Origin: Acetonema longum DSM 6540
GTDB lineage: Bacteria; Bacillota; Negativicutes; Sporomusales; Acetonemataceae
Reading direction: 5' to 3'
NCBI RefSeq assembly: GCF_000219125.1
Contig: NZ_AFGF01000221.1
Location: forward strand, 1-60,581
DNA: 60,581 nucleotides
A program made the position numbers and the translations under genes. Position 1 is the stretch's first letter. Every line of letters starts with the position of its first letter. The notes under the pieces are model-generated. The model saw only the letters and a list, made by a program, of their open reading frames with translations, made no database searches and was not told where the DNA came from. Positions 7,768-17,442 of this stretch are shown here, piece after piece.

Positions 7768-7999
7768 GGAACCGTTCAAAAGTCCAGATGCTAGGTAAGA
7801 GCAAGGCGTGCGTTGCCATACTGAAGAATTCAGGTGACTTTTCGGCTATGAGAAAACATCCGCTATTACCTATCTCCGAAAAGTCACAAATTCTGATAAC
7901 ACGACGAGGACGCGCGCGCGAAAGCTGCACGTTCGGAAGGATACGGTGAGCGCGCACCCGTAGGAGCAACAACACAGATGAGTCTTTTTCAACGGTTCC
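7768..7999. repeat. Dispersed TIR-palindrome repeat, copy 1 (232 bp)
   Basis: Ends are GGAACCGTTCAAAAG and, inverted, GGAACCGTTGAAAAAG. The core is an imperfect palindrome: AGAATTC..TGACTTTTCGG near 7829-7850, mirrored by CCGAAAAGTCACAAATTCT near 7877-7896. The ends match copy 2 (27097-27431) almost throughout. It begins five bases after the U32 stop codon and fills the whole gap to mutS2. No coding capacity and no clear target duplication, so it resembles a MITE-like or REP-like element. Confidence 0.85.
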
Positions 8000-8005
8000 C
8001 TTAAG

Positions 8006-10513
8006 CTACAATACTCCGCGGAAGTAGTGTCCTCTGGTTATATTTTCGTGCTCTGCGGTCTGAATTTCCTCCTGAGAAACAGTATTGCTCTGATCCAACA
8101 GCTGGCGGTATAGCGAAGTTATTTTACTGACAAAAGCCACACTGCCTTTTTTGGCTTCAATGCGAATCCGCCCCAGTCCTAACCGACCAAATTGTCCGAC
8201 GTGAGGCAACATGCTCAGTTCCTTGGCATTGAGGACATGCATCCGGCAAAATTGGTCGGTTGCCAAGGGAAACAGCTCGTTCATCCGGTCTTTCAGCCAA
8301 AAGTCTTTTTGACAACAGGGGCGTTCGCACCTTTCACCCTGCAAATTGCCCAGATGGCTGCCAATAACGCAGTGTTCAGAAACCATCAATGGCACATACC
8401 CATGTACCAGACATTCTAATTCCACGGGATATCCGCAGCCAACGATTTTCTCTATCTGACTGAAATTCAGTTCCGGTGACAGAGTCAGGCTGCTGATGCC
8501 ATGACTCTGATAAAAATCTATGGCAAAACTATTATAGGTGTTTAAGGGAAAGTCGCCATGAATGGGACAAGTCGATAATCTCCGGACCAGTTCCAGCGTT
8601 CCCAGATTACTGACAGCTATCGCATCCGGCTGCAATTCCTGAAACAGGGAGATGTCCTGGCGCACCTTATGGGTCTGCCACTCTTTCGTGATACGCGGCG
8701 TACTCAGAATAATCTGGCGTTGAAAAGCTCGCGCCATGCAAACGGCTTCTCGGTAATCTTCCGGCCTGAAATCAGTATGGGTAAAGGATTCGCCGCCGAA
8801 CATAACGACGTCCGCGCCGTTTTCCCAGGCAGTTTTTGCTTTGGCAGGGGTATCCGTATTTACAATCAATAGAGGTTTCTTTTGGTAGGCAGCAGTCTTC
8901 TTTAAGGCTGGTTCAAACTGCGATGGGGGCAGAGGCGGCAGGGCAGGCCGGTGAAATTTAGTCAGCCGGGCCTCTTCCAGTGCTTCCACCGCTTTGCGGC
9001 GAGCCTCATTGATTTCGCTCACCGGTACCATCAGTTCGCCTTGAAAGTGGCAGGCAAGCTCCCTCAGGACAAAGGGTGTGTTGCCCAGACGTCCTACCTG
9101 CTTGGCAATCCCTTCGGAAGTCAAAGGATGCTTTCTAGCTGGTTCGGCCAAAAAATCCGTAGCGGCTCTGCCCTGGTTGCCGACTTCATCTTCCATGATA
9201 ATTTCCAAAGGCTTTCCTGCCTCTGCCTGCACAGTAACAGTAACACCCATAGGCTGAATCTCATCGCCGCTGAAAAAAGAGCGGGCCCGTTCGGTCAATT
9301 TGGCGTCAAAGGTGCGAAATACCCGGTCGCTGATTTTTACCGGCCCGGTTACCGGAATCGTGACTTCACTGCCGGCAGGAGCGTAGGCCGCCGGCCGGCC
9401 CTCCAGCTGCATGGAAGAGACGGTAATATTCACTCTGCCGCCTACTTTCACCCAACACTCGATAATATCGCCGGTGCCCAGCGGTTCTTCCAATTTGACG
9501 GTTGCCATCCTGTTTGTGGCATCATAGCCGCTGATCCGCCCCACATAGGTCCCACGGTTATTGGGGCGACGGTCGCTCATCATCTCCCGGCCTTCTTTAC
9601 GGAGCAAATAAGCCGTAGTAAATCCACGGTTAAAGCTCTGAGCCAGATTTTTTAATTCATGAGGGCTTACCACAAATTCTTTTCCTGAAAAGTAACGGTC
9701 AATGGCTTGGCGGTAAGTATCCACCACCACCGATACATACTCGGCTCGTTTCATGCGGCCTTCCAGTTTAAAAGACGCGATGCCGGCCTGAATAAATTGC
9801 GGCAGCAATTCCAGAGTGCATAAATCCTTGGGACTTAATAAATACTCCCCGGCGGCATCATTATCCAAAGCTGGCTGGCCTTTTCTGTCCACCAGCTGAT
9901 AGGGCAGGCGGCAAGGCTGGGCGCAGCGGCCCCGGTTGCCGCTGCGCCCCCCGATCATACTGCTCATCAGGCACTGGCCGGAATAACAAATACAGAGAGC
10001 GCCGTGGGTAAAGGTTTCAATTTCGACCGGCGAATGCCGGCAAATATATTGTATATCCGCCAGAGATACTTCGCGGGCCAGGACCACCCGCTCCAAGCCG
10101 GCTTTGGCCAGAAATTCAACCCCAGCCAGGTTATAGATGGTCATTTGGGTACTGGCATGTAAGGGGAAATTGGGCGCTGCTTTTTGAGCGATAGCGATGA
10201 CTCCCGCATCCTGAACGATGATGGCGTCTACTCCCATCATGTACAATTGCCGCAAATATTCAACCAAAGAGATTGCTTCGCTGTCATCGACCAATATGTT
10301 GACCGTCACATAGACCTTCACATCCCGCAGATGGGCATAACGTACCGCCCATGCCAGTTCTTCATCTTGAAAATTCGGGGCATAATGGCGGGCACCGAAG
10401 GCTTTACCGCCAAGATATACGGCGTCGGCTCCCGCCTGGACAGCGGCGATAAAGGCTTCCCGGCTGCCGGCCGGAGCTAACAGTTCTGGTTTATCTTGAG
10501 TCACCTGGTTCAT
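8006..10513 (-). CDS. U32 family peptidase-like protein, double-domain
   Basis: Begins with the U32 hallmark PELLAPAGSREAF and carries the signature ETFTHGALCICYSGQC near residues 165-180, followed by CAQPC; these Cys residues are thought to hold a cluster in the RlhA/TrhP-type RNA hydroxylases of the family. At 835 residues it is a long form: after residue about 540 a second TIM-barrel-like half starts (LLIVNTDTPAKAKTAW) with its own HGYVPLMVSEHCVIG and CERPC motifs. Function could be prephenate-dependent tRNA/rRNA hydroxylation or peptidase; the sequence alone does not decide. Its start overlaps the upstream gene by 23 bases, so translation is probably coupled. Confidence 0.9.
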   Translation of the reverse strand: MNQVTQDKPELLAPAGSREAFIAAVQAGADAVYLGGKAFGARHYAPNFQDEELAWAVRYAHLRDVKVYVTVNILVDDSEAISLVEYLRQLYMMGVDAIIVQDAGVIAIAQKAAPNFPLHASTQMTIYNLAGVEFLAKAGLERVVLAREVSLADIQYICRHSPVEIETFTHGALCICYSGQCLMSSMIGGRSGNRGRCAQPCRLPYQLVDRKGQPALDNDAAGEYLLSPKDLCTLELLPQFIQAGIASFKLEGRMKRAEYVSVVVDTYRQAIDRYFSGKEFVVSPHELKNLAQSFNRGFTTAYLLRKEGREMMSDRRPNNRGTYVGRISGYDATNRMATVKLEEPLGTGDIIECWVKVGGRVNITVSSMQLEGRPAAYAPAGSEVTIPVTGPVKISDRVFRTFDAKLTERARSFFSGDEIQPMGVTVTVQAEAGKPLEIIMEDEVGNQGRAATDFLAEPARKHPLTSEGIAKQVGRLGNTPFVLRELACHFQGELMVPVSEINEARRKAVEALEEARLTKFHRPALPPLPPSQFEPALKKTAAYQKKPLLIVNTDTPAKAKTAWENGADVVMFGGESFTHTDFRPEDYREAVCMARAFQRQIILSTPRITKEWQTHKVRQDISLFQELQPDAIAVSNLGTLELVRRLSTCPIHGDFPLNTYNSFAIDFYQSHGISSLTLSPELNFSQIEKIVGCGYPVELECLVHGYVPLMVSEHCVIGSHLGNLQGERCERPCCQKDFWLKDRMNELFPLATDQFCRMHVLNAKELSMLPHVGQFGRLGLGRIRIEAKKGSVAFVSKITSLYRQLLDQSNTVSQEEIQTAEHENITRGHYFRGVL

Positions 10514-11417
10514 TCCTTTCCAATATGGACACTATAACCGGAGTAATATCAGTTAGACTCCGGATACGCCGGCTGGCTTCCTCCGCCTGGCTGCCAAATG
10601 CAAGAGTTGGGACAAGATTCAAAGTATGAGTCTTGACGCTGAAATCTTCGAAGTTGCCATGGTCATTGGTTACCAGGATCAACATATCTTCAGCCGCCAG
10701 CGAGAACAAAGCGCCGATAAACTCCTCCAACAGCCCCGCGATTTGCTCAGCTCTCATCCAATCCCGGGCATGACCGCAAAAGTCAGTTTGAAAGTATTCA
10801 AACATGGTAAAATGCTGCTCAGAGGCTATGCGGATCAATCTCGCCGCCGCTTTGGCCGCTGAAATAACCGGCACTCCCCGGACGCCAAACTGAGGCAGCA
10901 TTTCATTGGTCAGATCCTGAGACACCGCCCGGCCGCACAATATTTCAGGCAGAGAGCGCAGGGGAAGCCCCCCGGTGAGAATGACCTGAGTCGTAACCGA
11001 ATGACGTCGTTTTCTTTGAGCGACCAATTCCAAGTAATTGGAAGTGTACACATTGGCTGACGTAACCTGAAATCCTTTTTGCCGTAGTTGGGTGAGAATC
11101 CCTTGTTCAGTAATGATCTTGATTAACTGTGGTCCCGGAAAGGCCTGGACGTGGTGTCCGACCGCCTTGGCTGCATTGACGCCGGTAAAGATAGCAGTCT
11201 GACCGGTAGCGCTCTGAGGTAATCCAGGCACATCCAACGCGGCATCGGTCGGGATCAAAAAATAACTTTTCCCTTGCCATTTTCGGCAAACCACCTGCCC
11301 GACCGCTGGCGGCATATCGGTTCTAAAAAAGGAACTTTGAAAACGGAATAGGGGATTTTTCTCAGGATTCGCTTCTCCTAACCCCAATCCATCGATAAAA
11401 ACCAGTAAAACACGCAT
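10491..11417 (-). CDS. Alkaline-phosphatase-superfamily metalloenzyme
   Basis: A 308-residue protein of the phosphoglyceromutase/phosphopentomutase-like branch of the superfamily. Visible motifs: FIDGLGLG at the N-terminus (first metal Asp), DVPGLPQSATGQTAIFTG at about 63-80 (the Ser/Thr nucleophile loop), HARDW and TNDHGNFED near residue 250 (C-terminal metal ligands). The substrate is unknown. The 3' end overlaps the start of the U32 gene. Confidence 0.82.
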   Translation of the reverse strand: MRVLLVFIDGLGLGEANPEKNPLFRFQSSFFRTDMPPAVGQVVCRKWQGKSYFLIPTDAALDVPGLPQSATGQTAIFTGVNAAKAVGHHVQAFPGPQLIKIITEQGILTQLRQKGFQVTSANVYTSNYLELVAQRKRRHSVTTQVILTGGLPLRSLPEILCGRAVSQDLTNEMLPQFGVRGVPVISAAKAAARLIRIASEQHFTMFEYFQTDFCGHARDWMRAEQIAGLLEEFIGALFSLAAEDMLILVTNDHGNFEDFSVKTHTLNLVPTLAFGSQAEEASRRIRSLTDITPVIVSILERNEPGDSR

Positions 11418-11454
11418 TTGACACCTTTTCTTTTTGCTTTTTTAAGACTCTTAT

Positions 11455-11482
11455 TAAAGAAAGAAGAAGGGGTTTCCCTTCT
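11455..11482 (-). terminator. Terminator after the yetF-like gene
   Basis: On the minus strand AGAAGGG / CCCCTTCT with a three- to four-base loop is followed by a T/C-rich tract. It starts five bases after the yetF-like stop. Confidence 0.65.
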
Positions 11483-11487
11483 GTTTG

Positions 11488-12156
11488 TCATTGCAAATTC
11501 TCTTTGGATTGGCTGCTGTCGGTATCCAGAGTCTCTATTTGCTCCTTTCGCCGGATATATTCCGTCAAATACCGTACATCCTGTGCGAGTTGTTCCATTT
11601 GAACCCATTTCTCTCCCAAGGGACTCAGGGGATTGTCATATATATTCCGAAGATACTCGTCAAACTCTCGTTTGGTCAAGGGTTCGATTTCAGGTGACCG
11701 AATCACGGTGAGGTCACCGCAGCTTTCCAGCCTGGCCAGCTTAATATCTTTAATATTCGTGAAATCCAAGCCTTGCTTATGCAGTTCCTGCCGTAAATCA
11801 TCGAAATTAAACCGGCTTTTCACAAAATTTTCCCGGATAATCCGACCGTCTTCGATAAGCTCTACCGGAACGCCTTCGAACCACTTGCGCAGTGTATTAT
11901 TTTTCAGTGAAAGATACGAGAGCACTTGCTGCAATATGAGTAACCCGATTAATGCTTCCACTCCAACCAGCACATGGATTCGTTGATCCATCGCTATATT
12001 CCCTACAATATCGCCAACACCCACCATTAAAACAAAATCAAAAGGGGAAAACTGCCCAACAGTTCGATTCCCCATTATCCGGACCACAATCAGGGCAATC
12101 GCAAATATGCCTGCCATTCTTAACAGCACTTGCCCTGCATGTTCATAGCCCAACAT
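11488..12156 (-). CDS. DUF421/YetF family membrane protein
   Basis: Matches the YetF/DUF421 family: three N-terminal membrane segments (about residues 8-26, 38-57, 62-80) containing VVRIMGNRTVGQFSPFD, then a cytoplasmic domain with LIEDGRI, NFVKSRFNFDDLRQELHKQG and VRSPE-like strands. Family members have been linked to spore and membrane physiology, without a defined reaction. The ATG has GGGGAG eight bases upstream. It lies between zapA and the phosphatase-like gene, with a terminator after it. Confidence 0.87.
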   Translation of the reverse strand: MLGYEHAGQVLLRMAGIFAIALIVVRIMGNRTVGQFSPFDFVLMVGVGDIVGNIAMDQRIHVLVGVEALIGLLILQQVLSYLSLKNNTLRKWFEGVPVELIEDGRIIRENFVKSRFNFDDLRQELHKQGLDFTNIKDIKLARLESCGDLTVIRSPEIEPLTKREFDEYLRNIYDNPLSPLGEKWVQMEQLAQDVRYLTEYIRRKEQIETLDTDSSQSKENLQ

Positions 12157-12233
12157 AATATCAACTCCCCGTTGTATTATTGGCCAATCGGAAAAGTGAT
12201 ATACTGCGGGCTTTGTAATGCTCCTCCCCCTCC

Positions 12234-12494
12234 TTATAGATTCTTCTTCTGATCCCTCACCATCTTCATCAGCTGTTGGTAATCCTGTTCCAGCCGTAAA
12301 TATTCATCAGCAATATTTAAAGCAGCCAATACGGCTACTTGGGGGGTTGACAAACGGGAATTGGCCTGAGAAATTTTTTTCATTCTCTCATTGAGCCAAG
12401 CCGCTACCTGCAAAATCCGTTCCGGCTCTGCATCGCCTTTTATTGTATAGGTTTCCCCTAAAATCTCCACACTCACTTTGTTTTTCCCGTCCAT
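12234..12494 (-). CDS. zapA: Cell division protein ZapA
   Basis: An 86-residue protein with the ZapA pattern: N-terminal beta hairpin (KVSVEILGETYTIKG), then EPERILQVAAWLNERM, and a C-terminal coiled coil from about residue 50. ZapA bundles FtsZ filaments at the division site. Its position directly after pheT is the standard Bacillota arrangement. AGGTGG precedes the ATG. Confidence 0.92.
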   Translation of the reverse strand: MDGKNKVSVEILGETYTIKGDAEPERILQVAAWLNERMKKISQANSRLSTPQVAVLAALNIADEYLRLEQDYQQLMKMVRDQKKNL

Positions 12495-12561
12495 GAATCC
12501 ACCTGACTTCCACGACAGAATCTAACTTATATATTCCACTTGCCCAGAATTATTCCTGCCG

Positions 12562-12593
12562 AAAAAATGGAAAGGGGCCGTTGAAAAGGCCCC
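12562..12593 (-). terminator. Terminator of pheT
   Basis: GGGGCC / GGCCCC with an eight-base loop, followed on the minus strand by a T-rich tract. The loop TTTTCAAC resembles the repeat-family end, but the match is short. Confidence 0.75.
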
Positions 12594-12623
12594 TGATTCG
12601 AGACTATACAAGGCTTTTATGGA

Positions 12624-15053
12624 TTATACGCGCAATTTAGCGCCAAAGGAGGCTTCCAACTGGTCAATAACCGAACGATAGTGCTGCTCAATTTCTTCAT
12701 CGGTCAGGGTGCGGTCAGGAGCCCGAAAGGTCAGGGAGAACGCCAAACTGCGGAATCCGGACTGGATCTGCCCGCCGGTATATACATCAAATAAACGGAC
12801 CGATTGCAATAAGTCACCACCGCTTTCCTGAATCTTTCTTGCCACATCCAGGGCTTCTACCGTATCCGGCAGAACAATGGCCAAATCCCTGGCGATAGCC
12901 GGAAAACGTGGGAGAGCCTGGTACCTTCCGATTAGGCGGGACGTATTGACAATAGCGCTGATATTGCACTCAAACATATAGACTTTGCGATTGAGATCGA
13001 ACGCCTGCAGCACCTTCGGATGCACTTCCCCGACAAAGGCAAGATCAACGCCATTTTTACGCAAAACAGCGGTCTTGCCGGGATGCATGCCATAATGTTC
13101 TGTCACATCCACCTGATAGTCTGTAATACCAAGCCGGTCCAGCATGATTTCCAAGGTTCCCTTGGCGTCATAAAAATCTACTAAATCCTTGGCCTGACTC
13201 CACTCCGAACCATAGCGGCGTCCCATCAGCGCACCGCATAGCATGACCGGTTCCTGAGGCTGATTTTTGAGCGGCAGGGACGGCGGCAAATACACCGCAC
13301 CAATTTCGTAAATTTTTAAATCTTCATTTTTACGGGATACATTGCGGCTAATGGTCTCCAAGATCCCCCCCATCAGGGTGGTTCTCAGCACCGGCAATTC
13401 TTCAGTAATCGGATTTAAAACCGGAATAAACCTCCGAAGCTCACTGTATTCCGGAATTTGCAATTTATCAAGAATTGCCGGATGCGTAAAGCTGAAGGAT
13501 ATCACTTCATGAAACCCCTGTCCGGCTAAAACATCCTGAATCACATCAATGATCTGCTGGCGATAACTTTGCTCGCCACGTTTTACATTGCCCGCCGGCG
13601 TTGTGGCCGCAATGTTGTCATAGCCGGTAATCCGGGCAACCTCCTCGCAGATATCAGCCAGACCGGTTACGTCCCCACGCCAGCTTGGTACCGTAACCAG
13701 AATGGAATCACCTTTTGTATCCACTTCAAATTCCAGGCGCTGCAGGATCCCCAGCATGGTATTTCTGTCAATGTCAGTTCCCAGGTACTCGTTAACCTGT
13801 TGTGGCGTAAACTCCACCTGTTTCGGCAACGCCAAACTGGGATACTGATCAATAACCGTGGGGCAGACTTTACAGGCCCCCATCTCCTCGAGGAGTTTTG
13901 CCGCCCTGTCAACTGCCCGGATCGTATTGACAGTATCCGTACCCCGTTCAAACCGTCCGGAAGCCTCGGAACGCAGTCCCAGCGCCCGAGATGCACGGCG
14001 AATGCTGACCGGATGAAAAGAAGCCGCTTCCAATAGAACGGTTTGAGTGTTAGCGGTTACCTCTGTAGCCAAACCACCCATCACTCCAGCTACTCCTACC
14101 GCCTGAAAGGCATCGGCGATAACCAGCATGTCCGGTGCCAATTCCCGCTTGGTTCCGTCCAGGGTCGTGATTTTTTCGCCGGGCTGAGCTTTGCGGACAA
14201 TAATAGAATGTTTGGCCAGCAGGTTGTAATCATAGGCGTGCATAGGCTGCCCCAACTCCAGCATCACAAAGTTGGTAACATCGACGATATTGTTAATGGG
14301 ACGCATGCCGGCCGCCCGAATCCGCTGCTGCATCCAGACCGGGGAAGGGCCGATTTTAACATCCTGCAGGAGCCTGGCGACAAAACGGGAGCACAGACCT
14401 GGCTCTTCAATAGTTACACTAGCCAAATTCACAGTCTTATCCCGGCCTGCTTCCCGCAGGTTGAGAATCGGTTTTTTCAGTGAACCTTTCGTTAAAACCG
14501 CCACTTCCCGCGCCAGCCCCAGCACACTGAAACAATCCGCCCGGTTAGCTGTCAGCTCAAACTCCAAGACCACATCATCCAGACCCAATACTTCCCTGAT
14601 ATCTTTCCCCACCGGGGTGTCGCCCGGCAAGGTTAGGATGCCATCCTTGGCATCCGGTGACAAGGTCTTCTTGTCCAGCTTCAATTCCTCAGCCGAACAC
14701 AGCATTCCTGCAGAATCTATGCCGCGAAGGTTTGTATGCCCTATTTCCTTGCCGCCCGGCAGCTTCGCGCCAACCAAAGCCACCGGCACCACCTGTCCCT
14801 GACGGACGTTGGTGGCTCCGGTACAAATAGTGAGCGTTTGAGTTCCGGTATCCACTTTGACTACCACCAGTTTATCCGCATTGGGATGCGGGGCCACCTG
14901 TAGTATCTTTCCGGTTACAACCTGGCTGATCCCTTCTCCCAAATACTCAATATGTTCAACTGGCACGCCGGCCATAGTCAGCATATCCGCCAATTCTTGC
15001 GGCGTTTGTTCAAAATCCACATAATCTTTCAGCCATTGAATTGATGCGCGCAT
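12624..15053 (-). CDS. pheT: Phenylalanine--tRNA ligase beta subunit
   Basis: Beta chain of the (alpha-beta)2 enzyme that charges tRNA-Phe; it holds the editing site. Domain order is complete: N-terminal B1 strand (MRASIQWLKDYVDFE), tRNA-binding B2 OB-fold at about 40-150, B3/B4 editing region, B5 DNA-binding-like domain, catalytic-like core, and a C-terminal FDX-ACB domain (PRFPAIARDLAIV through the end). I chose ATG at 15053, six bases after GGGGG; the ATG at 15059 abuts that motif. It follows pheS by 26 bases and shares its T-box control. Confidence 0.97.
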   Translation of the reverse strand: MRASIQWLKDYVDFEQTPQELADMLTMAGVPVEHIEYLGEGISQVVTGKILQVAPHPNADKLVVVKVDTGTQTLTICTGATNVRQGQVVPVALVGAKLPGGKEIGHTNLRGIDSAGMLCSAEELKLDKKTLSPDAKDGILTLPGDTPVGKDIREVLGLDDVVLEFELTANRADCFSVLGLAREVAVLTKGSLKKPILNLREAGRDKTVNLASVTIEEPGLCSRFVARLLQDVKIGPSPVWMQQRIRAAGMRPINNIVDVTNFVMLELGQPMHAYDYNLLAKHSIIVRKAQPGEKITTLDGTKRELAPDMLVIADAFQAVGVAGVMGGLATEVTANTQTVLLEAASFHPVSIRRASRALGLRSEASGRFERGTDTVNTIRAVDRAAKLLEEMGACKVCPTVIDQYPSLALPKQVEFTPQQVNEYLGTDIDRNTMLGILQRLEFEVDTKGDSILVTVPSWRGDVTGLADICEEVARITGYDNIAATTPAGNVKRGEQSYRQQIIDVIQDVLAGQGFHEVISFSFTHPAILDKLQIPEYSELRRFIPVLNPITEELPVLRTTLMGGILETISRNVSRKNEDLKIYEIGAVYLPPSLPLKNQPQEPVMLCGALMGRRYGSEWSQAKDLVDFYDAKGTLEIMLDRLGITDYQVDVTEHYGMHPGKTAVLRKNGVDLAFVGEVHPKVLQAFDLNRKVYMFECNISAIVNTSRLIGRYQALPRFPAIARDLAIVLPDTVEALDVARKIQESGGDLLQSVRLFDVYTGGQIQSGFRSLAFSLTFRAPDRTLTDEEIEQHYRSVIDQLEASFGAKLRV

Positions 15054-15079
15054 GTTCATCCCCCTTTCAAAATTATCTG

Positions 15080-16102
15080 CTAGAACTGGCGCAGGAACCG
15101 TATATCATTATCATAAAACAATCTCAGGTCATCAATGCCATACACCAGCATGGCAATCCGTTCAACCCCCATGCCAAAAGCGAAGCCGCTGACCTGCCTT
15201 GGATCGAAACCGCTCATCTCCAGAACATGGGGATGAACCATGCCTGATCCCAGTATCTCCAGCCAACCGGTGCCGGCGCAGCCGCGGCATCCCTTGCCGC
15301 CGCAGGAAGTACAAGACACATCGACTTCGGCGCTAGGCTCTGTAAAAGGAAAAAAACTAGGGCGCAGTCTCACTTTAGCATTTTTTCCGAACATTTCCTG
15401 CACAAATAACTGCAAAATTCCTTTTAGATCGGAAAAGCGCACGCCTTTATCTATGTACAATCCTTCCACCTGATGAAACATCGGAGAATGAGTCGCATCA
15501 TAATCCCGACGATAGACCTTCCCCGGGGCAATAATTCGGATCGGCTGATTCGGCTCGGCAGCCTGCATGCTCCTGGCCTGAACCGGTGAAGTATGGGTTC
15601 TGAGCAATATATCCTCGGTTATGTAAAAAGAATCCTGCATGTCCCGTGCCGGATGGTCCTTGGGCAGGTTCAATGCCTCAAAATTATAATAATCCGTTTC
15701 CACTTCCGGTCCTTCCGCAATCTGAAAGCCCATCCGCATAAAAATACTCTTCATGTGATTTAACGTCAATGTGATCGGATGTCGATTCCCTAACTGGGTT
15801 TTCCGGCCCGGCAATGTGACGTCAATACGCTCGGAAGCCAACCGCCTTTCCAGTTCGATTTCTTTTAATTCATCACTGCGCTGATTGATGATTTGCTCCA
15901 ACTCGACCCGGATTTCATTGACAATTTGTCCTATTACCGGACGCTCCTGGGGACTGAGCGCGCCCACTCCGCGCAAAACATTGGTCAAGCTTCCTTTTTT
16001 TCCTAGATATTTGACCTTAAGTTCATACAGCTCATCCAAATCAGCAGCCGTCCGAAACTCGGCCGCCGAAGCTTTTCGCAGCTCTTCTAATTCCTGTCTC
16101 AT
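15080..16102 (-). CDS. pheS: Phenylalanine--tRNA ligase alpha subunit
   Basis: Catalytic alpha chain of class II phenylalanyl-tRNA synthetase, 340 residues, typical length. It has an N-terminal coiled coil, the class II motif 2 region ([19 protein letters not shown]), the [10 protein letters not shown] stretch, a [12 protein letters not shown] insertion with four Cys, and motif 3 [19 protein letters not shown] lies six bases before the ATG. It is the first gene of the pheST unit and is preceded by a T-box leader. Confidence 0.97.
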   Translation of the reverse strand: MRQELEELRKASAAEFRTAADLDELYELKVKYLGKKGSLTNVLRGVGALSPQERPVIGQIVNEIRVELEQIINQRSDELKEIELERRLASERIDVTLPGRKTQLGNRHPITLTLNHMKSIFMRMGFQIAEGPEVETDYYNFEALNLPKDHPARDMQDSFYITEDILLRTHTSPVQARSMQAAEPNQPIRIIAPGKVYRRDYDATHSPMFHQVEGLYIDKGVRFSDLKGILQLFVQEMFGKNAKVRLRPSFFPFTEPSAEVDVSCTSCGGKGCRGCAGTGWLEILGSGMVHPHVLEMSGFDPRQVSGFAFGMGVERIAMLVYGIDDLRLFYDNDIRFLRQF

Positions 16103-16136
16103 AGCTACCTCCTATATTGTAGACTCGGAAGACATT

Positions 16137-16185
16137 ACTTTTCGGATTCCTTTTATTCGTATCTTTGCTTGAGTACCCGAAAAGT
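16137..16185. repeat. Short palindromic repeat related to the dispersed family
   Basis: ACTTTTCGG and CCGAAAAGT are separated by 31 bases. The right arm with its flank reads GAAAACAAATCACTTTTCGG on the minus strand, identical over 20 bases to a segment inside repeat copy 2 near 27309-27328. It lies between the T-box terminator and the pheS ribosome binding site. Confidence 0.6.
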
Positions 16186-16227
16186 GATTTGTTTTCCTCC
16201 TAACCCCGCAATGCAAGCATCGCTCTA

Positions 16228-16606
16228 AAAATAAAAGACCTTCATCCCCAAGGGGCGAAAGTCTACTTTCGCGGTACCACCCAATTTTGGCGCCACATGC
16301 TCATTGATACCATTATCGCCGGTAAAACGCCACGCCTACACAGGAATCCCTTCAGCATGAATACTCAGGAGTGAACTTCTGTCAGACTGCTTTGGACTGC
16401 TCTCAGTCAACGGCAAATCCTTCCTGTGAAAACAGGGCTCCAACATACTCTCTCCGTCATCGTACCATTCTTTATTGAACCGTCAGACGACGGTATAATA
16501 AATAGACGGCAACAGATCCGGTAGCCTCAAACATTCTCCAAACGAAATCGGCGGTCAGCACTAAGACCACACCCCTCTGCCCACATTTTGGTTGCGGAAC
16601 ATCGTT
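16228..16606 (-). promoter_or_regulatory. T-box riboswitch, Phe-specific, upstream of pheS
   Basis: On the minus strand the T-box core AATTGGGTGGTACCGCG (near 16270-16286) is followed by a terminator stem (AGACTTTC / GAAGGTCT) with a T run. Stem I carries the GAGAGTA motif, and the specifier region reads GAAG-TTC-ACTCC with TTC at 16373-16375, a phenylalanine codon. Uncharged tRNA-Phe would stabilise the antiterminator and allow pheST transcription. About 130 bases of additional leader precede stem I. Confidence 0.93.
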
Positions 16607-16612
16607 AAAATT

Positions 16613-16641
16613 AGTATAGCATAACAAATAACAAATTACAA
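16613..16641 (-). promoter_or_regulatory. Promoter of the pheST T-box leader
   Basis: TTGTAA (16636-16641) and TATACT (16613-16618) with a 17-base spacer on the minus strand. The -35 overlaps the stop codon of the upstream methyltransferase gene. Confidence 0.7.
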
Positions 16642-17442
16642 GCCGGCGTAGCGCTGCCGCACAGCATCATAAAGGATGACCGCCGCCGCCGAGGATACAT
16701 TAAGAGATTCCGCCTTGCCTAAGAGAGGGATATGCACTTTTAAGAGACTTTCGTCCAACAGCCTTTGGCTGACTCCGTTTCCTTCATTACCGAACACTAA
16801 CGCCAGGGAACCGGACAAATCAGTATTCCAGTACACGGTGGATTGTTCCAGCGATGTGGCTGCCAGCAAAATATCCTGCTGGCGGCAATATTGAATAACG
16901 TCTTCAGGGGTGATTCCCTGCAGCACCGGCAAATGAAAGATGGACCCCATACTGGCCCGGACCACTTTAGTCGAGTAGATATCCGCACAGCCGACAGTCA
17001 AAATGACACCGGAGCACCCGGCCGCATCGCCGGTTCGAATCAAGGCGCCAATATTGCCAGGATCCTGAACATTATCCAACACCAGCAAAAACGCTTTTGT
17101 CCGGGTTATCAAATCAGTCAATTGATATTGCCTGCTTCTGGCCACCAAAAGTATCCCCTGAGGCTGTTCCGTATCAGCCATCTTTTGAAAAATGTCATCT
17201 GATACCTTAACGACTCGGGTCCGGCTGCTCACGGACCGGACCAAATCTTGCGCCCGGGGATTCTGTTCGGCAGAAGCGGAAAGAATGCAAGCCTCCACAG
17301 GCCAGCCAGCTGCCGCCAGTTCTTCCGCCAGACGAATTCCTTCCGCCACAAACAATCCGGTTTGCTGGCGATATTTTTTTTGCGTCAGACAACTGACCAT
17401 CTTAATCAAGGGATTATGAGGACTGGTAATAATTTCTGTCAT
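16636..17442 (-). CDS. TrmH/SpoU family RNA 2'-O-methyltransferase
   Basis: A 268-residue protein with an N-terminal substrate-binding domain (ITSPHNPLIK, then LFVAEGIRLAEE) and a C-terminal SPOUT knot. The SpoU motifs are visible: VLDNVQDPGNIGALIRTGDAAG (motif 1), ALVFGNEGNGVS (motif 2) and IPLLGKAESLNVSSAAAVILYD (motif 3). It would use S-adenosylmethionine to methylate a ribose in rRNA or tRNA; the target is not predictable. Its start overlaps the ktrA-like gene by four bases, so the two are co-translated. Confidence 0.92.
   Translation of the reverse strand: MTEIITSPHNPLIKMVSCLTQKKYRQQTGLFVAEGIRLAEELAAAGWPVEACILSASAEQNPRAQDLVRSVSSRTRVVKVSDDIFQKMADTEQPQGILLVARSRQYQLTDLITRTKAFLLVLDNVQDPGNIGALIRTGDAAGCSGVILTVGCADIYSTKVVRASMGSIFHLPVLQGITPEDVIQYCRQQDILLAATSLEQSTVYWNTDLSGSLALVFGNEGNGVSQRLLDESLLKVHIPLLGKAESLNVSSAAAVILYDAVRQRYAGL

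Noticed and set aside
7904-7920. Alternating CG tract in repeat copy 1 as a possible Z-DNA signal
   Set aside because: Short (about ten bases) and absent from copy 2, so not a conserved feature of the element.
8951-9655. 234-residue plus-strand frame inside the U32 gene
   Set aside because: Antisense shadow of a well-supported gene; residue composition is random-like (many His, Cys, Gln) and no start signal.
12562-12593. pheT terminator loop TTTTCAAC resembling the dispersed-repeat end
   Set aside because: Match is about 12 bases and the stem is a normal terminator; without GGAACC or core sequence it cannot be counted as a copy.
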